Assembly (NCBI GenBank): GCA_946902985.2
Contig: OX336388.2
Location: 227,066,467-227,130,466 of the forward strand
From: Meconema thalassinum
Taxonomy: Eukaryota > Arthropoda > Insecta > Orthoptera > Tettigoniidae
Direction: 5' to 3'
Length of the DNA stretch: 64,000 bases
Both the position numbers and the translations under genes were made by a program. This document shows, piece after piece, positions 33,593 through 42,770 of this stretch. Each line of letters opens with the position of its first letter. Position 1 is the first letter of the stretch. The notes under the pieces were generated by a model. It was not told the DNA's origin and did no database searches. It was given only the letters and a program-made list of their open reading frames with translations.

Positions 33593-33699
33593 TATTTTAT
33601 CTTTTTCAATTTATTGAATTTACCCTAGAATAATAGCGTCATCTCCGCGACGAAAACGGGATGTCCAATCCGCACCAGTGTTTGGCAGTTATAAAATAC

Positions 33700-34470
33700 A
33701 AATAACATAAAGAAACAGGAATAAAAAATCAAAATTAGTAAAAAACCGTAAAACCCCCCAAAAAACATTCAAAATTAGTCAAAATTTGTCAAAAAGTAAA
33801 AAGAAACTAAAAATACTTAACATCTAAAAAACACAAAAATCAAAATTAGTTAAAATCCAGAAAGAAAACAATACAATTAAATTAGTCATAATGAACGAAG
33901 ACCAGCTCAAAAATTTAAAAAAAGAAAAATTGTCAAAATTTGAAAAAAAAAGCTCACAAAATAAAAATAAACGAAAAAACTTAAAATTTAAAAGAATAAA
34001 TACAAAAAAATCAAAAATAGTCAAAATAAAAAAGGACATTCATAATTAGTCAAAGAAGCTCATAATGTCCAAAAAGACACAAAAATCAAAATTAGTCGAA
34101 ATCCAGAAAGAAAACAATCACAATTATTTAAAATTAGTGAAACACAGCTCAAAATTTCAACAATCAAAAATATTGGTGAAAATTTGTCAAAAATGCTCAA
34201 AAAGTAAAAGGGAACGAAAAATACTCAAAATCTAAAATAACACAAAAAATCTAAATTAATCAAAATACTGAAGCAAAGCAATCATAAATAGTCAAAAAAG
34301 TTAAAAAAGTTTAAAAAAAATTCATTGGTGAAAATTAAAAAAAGAAACAGTCACAATTAGTGAAAATTAGTGAATATCAGCTCAAAAATTCCAAATAAAT
34401 AAATAATAACTCAAATTCCAAAAACAAAAAAAATATTAACATAAAATCAAACAAAATTACGGTATTCAAA
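33700..34470. repeat. A-rich degenerate tandem repeat
   Basis: Words such as AAAATCAAAATTAGTCAAAA and CCAGAAAGAAAACAATCA recur. A longer unit restarts near 33837 and 34081 (about 244 bp), with weaker restarts near 34245 and 34345. Strand composition is strongly A-biased. No gene is seen. Confidence 0.65.
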
Positions 34471-34754
34471 AACAGTCCCCATTCTGCTGGCTTAGCGAGT
34501 GAAATAAAAGTCGACGTAAGTGGTATTTATGATCAGTTTCTAGAATCAGAGTCGTCTCCGATTAGAAACGCTACCGATAACAACGTTGGTTCGTTGGTTG
34601 GTTGCTTAGTTTAGGGGCTGCGACAACGCGGTCATATAGCTCCGTGTACTTTGGGTGTGTCTACAATTTGTCTGATAACCGGTGTTAATTGTGATGGTTG
34701 TATTAGTGCGTGTTATCTGTAATTCTGGTAAGGACTGCAGACAATCAATTTCAA
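34471..34754. other. Intergenic stretch, nothing identified
   Basis: No frame, RNA gene or repeat relative was recognised here. Confidence 0.4.
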
Positions 34755-35062
34755 GTAGTTCCTACTTTTGCTACCAATTACTACCGTCAACAACACTTAG
34801 CTGTTAACTTGGCTACTAGATGCCACCGCAACTGGCATCTGGTGGCGAACGGTGGAATTTAATGGAGCGTTAATCAAAACTTACCTACAAATTTAGCTTC
34901 ACACAAGTTATGGCAGGTTATTTACATACCACCGGCTTTACTTCCCCTCCGAAGGAAGGCATAGTGAGGGATTTTTAACGCTTTTAAAAATCCGACGACC
35001 TCGGGCAGGTTTGACACCGAGATCTTGGGCATGGAAGTTCAGCAAGCTACCCACTACGCCAC
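34755..35062 (-). mobile_element. tRNA-derived SINE, family 1
   Basis: On the minus strand the 5' end reads GGTGGCGTAGTGGGTAGC, close to the pol III A box. About 35 bases on, GGTGTCAAACC is a degenerate B box. The body ends near a CCACCGTTCGCC-type stretch. The related copy at 52640-52940 has better boxes. Both share the CGGCTTTACTTCCCCTCCGA core on the plus strand. Confidence 0.75.
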
Positions 35063-35124
35063 CGAAATCACCGGAGAAAAGGTCAACGACTAGGATTCAA
35101 GAGGTAAATAAAGATTTAGAAATA

Positions 35125-35700
35125 AATAATATCCTGAGTGTCTCCTGTTGAACCGGAAAGGCCCATTGAGGAAACTAGAGCTCAAGGAACGGAAAATACT
35201 TAGAAGGATTTTAGGACCAATAAGGGAAGAGGGTGGCACTTACTGGATCAGGCACAACAATGAGCTCTATGATCATCAAGAAGATATCGTCACATCCATG
35301 AGGAAGAGACGATTAGCTTTCTACGGACATCTGACACGCATGGGTCCAGATAGACTCACCAGCCAGATCTTCATCACGACAGGAAGAGGGAAAGCGTCCA
35401 AAAACAAATGGATCACCATAGTGAAGTCAGACCTAGAGCAACTTGGAATTTCATTAAAAAAAAACATACAGGATCGATCACAATTCCGACAGATGATTCA
35501 ACATGGTGTCTTTCCAGTGTCTCTTACCAGCAGGAAGAGTACAGGGACTACCAGACCGAAGTGGGCACAGGAAAGAAAGCAGACACACAGTCAGAAGATG
35601 AAAGCTGCCTGGGCTAAGAAGGAACATAAATTCCTTACAAGAAGTCAAAACGAGCCCCGTGGTCCTCAGTAGGCCCAAACGAAAAGAAGAAGAAGAATAT
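35125..35700 (+). pseudogene. RTE-like LINE C-terminal fragment with 3' tail
   Basis: An open stretch on the plus strand encodes the C-terminal part of an RTE-like LINE: ERKILRRILGPI, WIRHNNEL, RRLAFYGHLTRM and a Lys-rich end with HSQKMKAAW. It ends at 35672 with a stop. AGGCCCAAACG and (AAG)n then mark the 3' end. It has no RT domain, being 5'-truncated, and the first in-frame codon is not ATG. Confidence 0.75.
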
Positions 35701-35920
35701 ACTGTAAGATAAGAAGACTCTGTGGACAAAGAGAAGGTGATATGTATGGAAGGATTCCAGGAGCAATGGAAAGGAAACGTGGGACGAAGTGGTCTCAGGA
35801 CAGAAAGTGCAGCACAATCTGAGAATGAAGAAATATTGGGAAGAACGGAAGAGGAACAACAAAGAGTGAAAAATTGAAATTGGCGCGTGGCCTCATCGGA
35901 AAGAAGAAGAAGAAGAAGGA
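35701..35920 (+). pseudogene. Second LINE tail fragment
   Basis: Resembles the final part of the preceding fragment (a Lys/Glu-rich stretch with SQDRKCSTI and a KKYWEERK block), then GGCGCGTGGCCTCATCGGAAAG and an (AAG)n tail. It is a 5'-truncated or tandemly inserted LINE end. No intact frame. Confidence 0.5.
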
Positions 35921-36010
35921 GATGAGGTAGAAGAAGACACCATATACCATGGAGATAATTTCAAAAAATATGTCTATCAGTTTAATAAAGAAATAGAATA
36001 ATGATATCGT

Positions 36011-36346
36011 GAAGCCTCCGTCTCTTAGGCGGCAGCACGCCAGCCTCTCACCGCCGGGTCCATGGTTCAAATCCTGGTCACTCCGTGTGAGATCTGTGCT
36101 GGACAAAACGGAGGCAGACAGGTTTTTCTCCAGGTACTCCGGGTTTCCCTGTCAAAATTTCATTCCAGCAACACTCTCCACTATCATTTCATTTCTTCTG
36201 TCATTCATTTAATCATTGCTCCAGGGGAGTGCGACAGGCTTCGGCAGCCGGCAAAGTTCATACCCTTGCCGCTAGATAGGGACTTAATTCATTCCATTCC
36301 TGACCCGGTCGGAGACTGGAAGCAGGCTGTGGATTATTTTTTTTTT
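36011..36346 (+). mobile_element. tRNA-derived SINE, family 2
   Basis: Starts GAAGCCTCCGTCTCTTAGGCGGCAGC (a degenerate A box), with GGTTCAAATCC as a near-perfect B box about 40 bases later. It ends GGAAGCAGGCTGTG followed by a T run. Flanking imperfect duplications AATAATGATATCGT (35997-36010) and AATAATATAATATCGT (36351-36366) look like target duplications. A minus-strand copy lies at 56429-56757. Confidence 0.85.
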
Positions 36347-36366
36347 CAATAATAATATAATATCGT

Positions 36367-36754
36367 ATGGTCTAGGGTGCCGGTTGCAAGCTTTTTTATT
36401 TGACGCCAACAGTGCAGCTTGCATGTGAAATTTTGTTGTTCCCTGGAGCGCTATAAAAGTCAAGGAGGTTAGATATCTAAGATCCTTGACACTATAACAC
36501 TTTCTAGTAGAGAACGGAGGAACTTTGTGTTGGCGGAAAATCCCGAGATTACTTTTGCCATTTTGAACTCGGCCTACTGAATTCAAATGGGCTCTTTAAC
36601 ATGCGAACGACGTATGAGTTGCGTGTTGAGATTTTTGTCGCCTTTCGAAAATCACTTACCATGGCCAGGAGCAAGATTGGGAATGGTAGTCCGACACGAT
36701 AACCACTCACCCACCGTGGCAAGCTAATAAAGAAAAAAAGTAATAGTACATTAT
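36367..36754. other. Unassigned repeat-like stretch
   Basis: A segment near 36655-36720 (CCACGGTGGGTGAGTGG on the minus strand) is faintly tRNA-like but lacks a B box. No gene is seen. Confidence 0.3.
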
Positions 36755-36865
36755 GCTACGAGCCTATAATAGCAATAATTAAGACACGAGTATGTTTATA
36801 CAACGATCGTATGCAAGTTTTATAATTTCCATACGAGTGTCTTAATTACCATAATAGGCGAGTTG
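36755..36865. repeat. Short inverted repeat (hairpin, MITE-like)
   Basis: AATTAAGACACGAGTATG is answered by CATACGAGTGTCTTAATT about 35 bp later. The outer sequence extends the stem imperfectly (CGAGCCTATAATAGCA against ATAATAGGCGAG). The total is about 100 bp with no coding capacity, so it may be a small MITE or a structural hairpin. Confidence 0.6.
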
Positions 36866-37639
36866 CATACGACTGTTTATGTTCGACGATAATTATTATA
36901 ACTATTTTATGTTCGAACATAAATTTTCATAAATATCTGTCGAGATTTCTCCAGTTTTATGTGCTGAACAGAGCGCATGAGACGCAGAGAATGCCTTGTA
37001 TTTGACCATGGCCTCTTCGATTACCCTACTATGACACTAGACCAGGCAGTGAAATTTAAATTAGAAGGCCGTGGAACTCAGCGCATCTAATTATCTAATA
37101 GGTCAAACAACTGTTTCTTGAGCTCTGATTGGTGGGAGAAACTGTTTCATAGTGAAAAATAGTGTTATAATGAGCCTCATTATAGTACAGTTCTCTGACA
37201 TATAATAGTCAGGGTCGAACATAAATACATAATATGAAGACTATGCCTGCTCATTACAAATAAACTCATTAGTACAGCCACAATTTCGTAAAGCTTCCAA
37301 ATTAATCAAATGGTTGAATGTCGGAAAATTCCCATTTGAACATTGTTTCTGTGCCTTGTGCATGTACTGTATATTGACTAATCTAGAGAAAGCATGTTTC
37401 TGGAATCTCCAATCACTTCTTACGCATCCGGCAGAACAAATACGGAGATAACGAGAATGTATTATCACTTGGCGCATGGTAAACATTGCTGCATAGCAAC
37501 TCGATCGAGAGCAAACATTCGCTGCGCTCCTGGTGGTAAATATCTAAACTAAAGATAGCTTCATTGTTGCTTTATTAAAAATTCATATCGTAGTTTTCAG
37601 TCGATAAACAAACTACATAATAATATATACGTATTATTT
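36866..37639. other. Intergenic stretch, no gene recognised
   Basis: AT-rich sequence with repeated TGTTCGAACATAAAT-type words near 36910 and 37208. No supported frame. Confidence 0.4.
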
Positions 37640-37985
37640 TCGAATATACATTTAGGTATTTGGAAGTCATTTTTGAAAGCCTTCATCTGGAGCGTGGCGC
37701 TCAATGGAAGTGGAACTTGGACTATTGATGCAGCAGAAAAGAGGAGAATTGAAGCGTTTGAAATGTGGTGTTACAAGAGAATGATGAAGATCAGATGGGT
37801 AGATAGAGTTACAAACGAAGAAGTATAAAGACGAGTGGGAGAGGAGAGATGTTTCTGGCGACTGCTAATGAAGAGATGAGATAGGTTAGTATGACACATA
37901 CTAAGACACCCAGGAATAGCAAAATTAGTTATGGGAGGAAGGGTTGAGGACAAGAACTGTTGGGGTAGACCAAGGTTAGGATATG

Positions 37986-38212
37986 CGTGGCTCAGCGGTA
38001 ACGTTCTCGCCTGCTTGGCCGAAGGTTGCAGGATCAAATCCTGGCGCAGTCATCTGACATTTGAGGGTGCGCAAATGCGAGGGAGCCGTGTCAGTAGATT
38101 TACTGGCATGTTAAAGATCCCCTTCGGGGCAAAATCCTGGCACTCCGGCGTCTCGAAAAGCCGCAGATGTTAACAGGGACGTTAAACCAATAGCATTATC
38201 ACTATTATTATT
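37986..38212 (+). mobile_element. tRNA-derived SINE, family 3
   Basis: GTGGCTCAGCGGTAACG matches the pol III A box, and GGATCAAATCCTGGCG the B box 35 bases on. The tail reads ATTATCACTATTATTATTA. Flanks GGATATG (37979-37985) and TAATATG just before 38219 fit a short target duplication inside the LINE. Confidence 0.85.
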
Positions 38213-38218
38213 AATATG

Positions 38219-38272
38219 TTAATCCACGGCCGACTGAATGCGCGCAGCTCGTATTCAGTCGGCCGTGGTTAA
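38219..38272. repeat. 46-bp palindrome flanked by TTAA duplications
   Basis: TTAA at 38219-38222 and 38269-38272 bracket CCACGGCCGACTGAATGCG...CGTATTCAGTCGGCCGTGG (18 of 19 arm positions pair). The paralogous LINE near 55660 has a single GTTAAACAG at this point. TTAA duplication is the signature of piggyBac-type integration, so this may be a miniature element or the remains of one. Confidence 0.6.
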
Positions 38273-38599
38273 TCATATTGTCTCGGATGTAGGGTGTGGT
38301 AGCTGTGTAGAGATGAAACGATTAGCTCAGGACTGGGAGGCTTGGAGTACTGCATCAATCCAATCAAAAGACTGAAGACTCAAACAAACCCATTATCATG
38401 TTGGAAGCCATTTTTCAGTGTTACCTCAGTAATCGTAATTTAATGTTTTTCAGTCGTTCAACACGATTGTACCCAATTTTAATGGGTGGTTCCCTAATCC
38501 TTCAAAAAATTTACATGAGATTAATAAATACACTTGGGAGTCTAATTTCGATCGTCAAGCGATCATCATCAGATCCTATACTCTTATGCTATTAAATCT

Positions 38600-39015
38600 A
38601 TGTCTACAAGTATATATACAGCGTCTTTATATTTGCTTGGCAAGGACATTCTCGCTACGCGCTCCGCCAGTGACAGCTCAGTTCCCGGCTGCCGCGCGCG
38701 CGTGTGTACGGCAAAATACCGCGCTTAAAATCAGTATCATGCATTTTTACTCACCATGCTTACAGTAGATGCTGAAAATGTTCCCCATCCGCTGCCAAAC
38801 ATTACCGGCATCTCATTATGAAGTTTCCGGTTACTCCAGTTAATTTAGCTTCAGTAAGGAAATAACGACATTTACGTCTATTTTGATTGTTTACTGAACC
38901 TGTACGTTTGAATCTCTTAGCCAGTTGATTTATTGTCCGATTTTTAGGAATGGGCCTCCCAGGAAATGTCATTCGAAACTTTTGTCTTGTTTTAGCGCAC
39001 GTTATGAGCGGCACG
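38600..39015 (-). pseudogene. DUF4817-like HTH transposon fragment, left inverted copy
   Basis: On the minus strand a short frame reads KTRQKFRMTFPGRPIPKNRTINQLAKRFKRTGSV in outline, the pattern of the DUF4817-type helix-turn-helix found at the N-terminus of some insect transposases. A GC-rich stretch with GGCAGCCGGGAACTGAGCTGTCACT follows. The inverted copy lies at 48730-49135. No catalytic domain is present in either copy. Confidence 0.5.
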
Positions 39016-39224
39016 TAGGCTATTGTGCTAACCTTCGCTCGACCTTGGCCACCGGTCCCGGGCCAGGTTGGCGCGTGGTCACCAGCCATATTCACTCGCT
39101 CTTTTGTAGAGTCCGAGCTTTGAGCTTATTGGGTGTTTCAGTCTTTCAGTGTTTTATAAAGCTACTGTGTACCGGTACTGTATATCGTATTGTGTAGTGT
39201 TTTATTGTGATTGTGTGTAGTGCT
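39016..39224. other. Flank of the second LTR element, nothing identified
   Basis: GT-rich sequence near 39170-39224 leads to the insertion site; no gene seen. Confidence 0.3.
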
Positions 39225-39228
39225 GTAT
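39225..39228. repeat. Target-site duplication GTAT, left
   Basis: GTAT precedes TGTGCCC of the LTR and matches 48672-48675 after the right LTR. Confidence 0.85.
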
Positions 39229-42200
39229 TGTGCCCGTTTAGACCGGAGTCCGCACGACCACATATGCATTTTACCAATAATCAGTCAGCACGAGAATCAA
39301 AATATCCCGGAGCGCCAGATGGGTTAAAGCAAATCGCAAAAACGACATCAAATTTATAAAAATGCTTTGCTGATTTTTGGCTCAATGCAACAATAAGGAT
39401 AGAAGGAGATTTAATTGGGTGAAACACATCTGGTAAAATTATCTCAGTTTATTTAAAGTTAAAATCTGACTGCAAGAATAATGCTCAAAGCAGCATCATC
39501 CACGTGTGGCGATCCACACTCTTATTTACACACAATATACAGAAATCTTCCAAACACATTTGACAATCTTTTGAAAACACAAGTCCGATTGTTAGTCCTG
39601 TGGACTGTGTTCCAAAATTATTAACATTTTAACTCCAGTGCAAAATGAATTGTCCATACTGGAAATAACGTAGATCACTGTTTGACTATTTACATGATAT
39701 TAACACTCGTAGAATAAATGTTTATAGAATTTCTTAGACTTTCATTTGTTTTCCAGTTTTCCAAAATATATCGTTGAAACTATTATTATCATCGTAGCAA
39801 CACAAATTATTAACACATATTAACAACATCTGAAAAGTATTTGACCATTGAGCATAGCATCGAAGAACTGTGCGAAGTACAACAACAATTAATTGTTCTT
39901 CTGACATTAAACATTCGAGAAGTGACTCGATTATGAACTTCAAGTTCCAAACAAAATATATGATTTCTGAATCATCAACTTGATCAATAAATGGTTGAAC
40001 CATTCAACTATTAGATTTTCCACTTGGAATTATTATGAAAAAAATATTTATATTTATGGCCATTTCTAGCAACTTTCACAACTTGCAATTCTTCGACAGA
40101 ATGCGGAAATTAGAATTGTAGTCTTATAATGAATTCATTTGGTTCATGGCACTAGGATTGAAAATATCCTTCAAATTATTCGTGGTTAAAGAATTATTTT
40201 AAATTGGCAGTGGCCCATTCTCCTATTTGTGTAAGAACACAATATTATAACAACAACAACAACGGCAAAGGTCTTCCTCTGAAGAAGAATAAACTACTAT
40301 CATGACAAATCCGGGTTCTAGCAAAATCAAATTCTAAATGGAATTCGTAAACAAGGTTGAAATAAGAACTGATGGTTTCAAAGAAATAACCTTCGGGTTA
40401 TTCATACGACGAAATGTGTGGCTCCAATACTCCAACTATAAACCTGAGCCATCGAACCTGCTATTTGATTGATGCTCGAAAAAACCTTCATTCCTGCGAC
40501 TTAAACACGCGCACCTGGGAATGGCATTACAACTACTCCACATACATAAATTATCTTCCCAAAATTTATACAATAAATCAAGCCTCTGCTTGTTATCAAC
40601 ACTGGAAGATTAATAAACTTACAAGTTTATTTTATTTTACCATTCAGTTCAACCCGTGAATTTACCATACTTATGAAAAGCTTCATTTCACTTTCGAAGT
40701 GTATTTACGTCATGATTTTATATAAATACAAAAATCCTATTTGATACAAATATCAATTGCTTCCCGTTTCATGCCTCTCCGTGTTATATGAAACATATAC
40801 TTTGCTCATAGCAAATATCAACTGTTCAACCAGAACTGAAATGTTGGTTGAATGCGGGCTTGCGCTAACCACTCTCCTTCGGAAAATCTCCTGTTCCATA
40901 CTAGAAATGTTTCAACTACTTCATAGGCTCTTTCTCAATACATATGATTATTATAAAATATAATATCCAAGAATTATTTAGAAAAATAATGAAAATTATT
41001 ATTATTATTATTAGTGGATTATTATTATTATTATTATTTCAAATATGTTGAATTATCATCTCATTATGTGAGAATCCACATGTTCGAACCTTCGAATATG
41101 GAAAAAAAATATCCATTCCTCAACAAAAATAAATTTAACTTTTACAGTTACATCGGCTGATTACCGTGATTTCCCAAAAATATGAAAAAATTCAAATAAA
41201 TGCTCAAAATGCTCGGTCATCGATCCTAAACTGTTCTGAGTGCTGAAAATGCTCAGAATAAATCTAACAAGTCTTGCGTAAATCATTACAAGCTTTAAAT
41301 ATGATGAAAAAAAATGTGTTGGTCATCTGCAGAAAAATAGTTTGTTCCAATTAGCTAGGCATAAAATAATTCAAATGTGGCTTACATTTCTTGATGTTCT
41401 TGAAGTGTAGTAAACCTGGTCTATACCAGATTTATCCGTAGACATGCCCTAGCGGACAAGCATGTATAATCCTTGTATCGGCCGCCAATGTAGACCCACA
41501 AATCGTCTAGTCAGACATAGTGGTAGTATCTTTCGACGTTTTAAAAGACTGTGGTTCCATTTTAATATGTGCTTCTAACAAAGCCATAACAGTTTGTTTG
41601 AAAAGGGTCAGATCTAAGCGATCTCTTCTTAAATGTGTCAGTTGTAACCTAACTCACTGTAATCTCATCAGTACAAGAAAAATGTTGACAGTCTAAGCAG
41701 TTAACGGCTGTTCTGAAGATCGTTCCCTGGGCATGGTTTATTAATATCACCATCTGCCATGCGCTAGACAACTTGCAGTTTCCCTTGCGTAGACTAATGA
41801 ACGCCACCGTTATAGACTATTCTTCAATGTACTGACGGATCGAAGTGGTTAAATAGTTACAAAATATGAAAACTGACTTCAAATGGATCTAAACATCCAA
41901 GTATTAATTTACTATTGGACTGTGACAAATACTATTTTCTAGACCAAGTCTAGCATATGTCCTTTAGGAAATATAAATATTTCCACCAATGTCTGTAGAA
42001 ATACAATCACCTCAGTGATTCTCCTCACCAGAAACTTACTAAGTTCCAACTCGTTTGCGCAGCACTTCTCGTGACTATCACGATTTGAAAAGTACTTCTT
42101 CGTAGACGTGGCAACCATGTGCCTTGGCTCAGCGTAGACGCAACTTGTTCGCCAAGTGCTTGTGATGAATTGAGCTCACTAAGCCTGCTCCAGCTTGCTT

Positions 42201-42563
42201 TTATACAAAAACGGTCAGGGTCACGCGTCATCGCCTGATATCTAGAAATCCTCATATCTCTTGAATCCCTGGTCCGATTTACTTGATACTAATTGCATTC
42301 TCTTTTATTTGGCCGTGCCAGTAATCTGATCCCAGTCTCAAGTCTCTGCTCCATAGTTAACTATTTAATCAATAAATAGTCTCCACCTCTGCGGTGACTC
42401 GCTACGTCATTTACCATCCAACTATCGGTAATTTCCTTCGAATGGCTTCGAGAAGCAATGTAGCGCGATATTCAAATATCCGAACTTTCAAACGCTGCTA
42501 CAGTCTTTCCCTTGATATCTAGGTGTCTGAAACTTGGAATACCCATTCCTAGAGTTGGGCACA
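39229..42563 (-). repeat. LTR of the gag-only element, left (3') copy
   Basis: 3,335 bp, starting TGTGCCC and ending GGGCACA, a perfect 7-bp terminal inversion. Comparison with 45337-48671 by eye shows five substitutions (39878, 40394, 41463, 41488, 41529), about 0.15 percent, so the insertion is young. It contains ATT microsatellite runs near 40998-41035. A TATAAAAG box on the minus strand (42205-42198) lies about 34 bp upstream of a TCAATT initiator near 42171. Confidence 0.92.
42171..42205 (-). promoter_or_regulatory. Predicted LTR promoter (TATAAAAG plus TCAATT), left LTR
   Basis: On the minus strand TATAAAAG begins at 42205 and a TCA initiator has its A at 42171. The copy at 48279-48313 in the 5' LTR would drive gag. 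U3 would be only about 390 bp, leaving about 2.9 kb as R and U5. Confidence 0.55.
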
Positions 42564-42576
42564 TCCACCCCACACC
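42564..42576 (-). other. Polypurine tract of the gag-only element
   Basis: On the minus strand GGTGTGGGGTGGA abuts TGTGCCC of the 3' LTR, fitting the plus-strand primer site. Confidence 0.65.
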
Positions 42577-42628
42577 TAGCAAAAAATAAAAATTGAAAAA
42601 TTTTTATTTTTCCTATCTACACATTAAA

Positions 42629-42770
42629 TTATCTGGTTCTTGAATAATAGATCTTTAAATTCGAAGCATTATAAGTTCCCACGATGTTACCAGTTCGTGT
42701 ATTGGCTACTTCATAGCTTCCATTATTGTTTACTTCCACAATATTCAAAATCCTTAATTTTACCATTCCC
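42629..42770 (-). pseudogene. pol 3' remnant: end of the integrase C-terminal module
   Basis: On the minus strand, in a frame different from gag, the sequence reads NNGSYEVANTRTGNIV and ends NLKIYYSRTR. This parallels NNAYRLRHLENGNEVV...NLKIYY at the end of integrase in the autonomous element. Protease, RT, RNase H and the catalytic core are absent, so about 4 kb of pol has been deleted between gag and this point. Confidence 0.7.

Larger units (their letters stand above)
37640..38390 (+). pseudogene. LINE 3' end (family with CAAC tail), interrupted by a SINE and a palindrome
   Basis: 37640-37979 and 38273-38390 match the LINE ends at 55189-55791 and 62948-63640. The protein reads FLKAFIWSV, AEKRRIEAFEMWCY and MKIRWVDRVTNEEV, with an in-frame TAA after EEV. 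The DNA ends GTCAAAAGACTGAAGACTC-type, then CAAAC. Two insertions split it: the SINE at 37986-38212 and a TTAA-bounded palindrome at 38219-38272. Confidence 0.8.

Noticed and set aside
36655..36720. A genuine tRNA gene
   Set aside because: An A-box-like word is present but there is no B box or cloverleaf. The other tRNA-like stretches (36011, 37986, 52940, 56757) are SINE heads with SINE bodies and, in some cases, target duplications.
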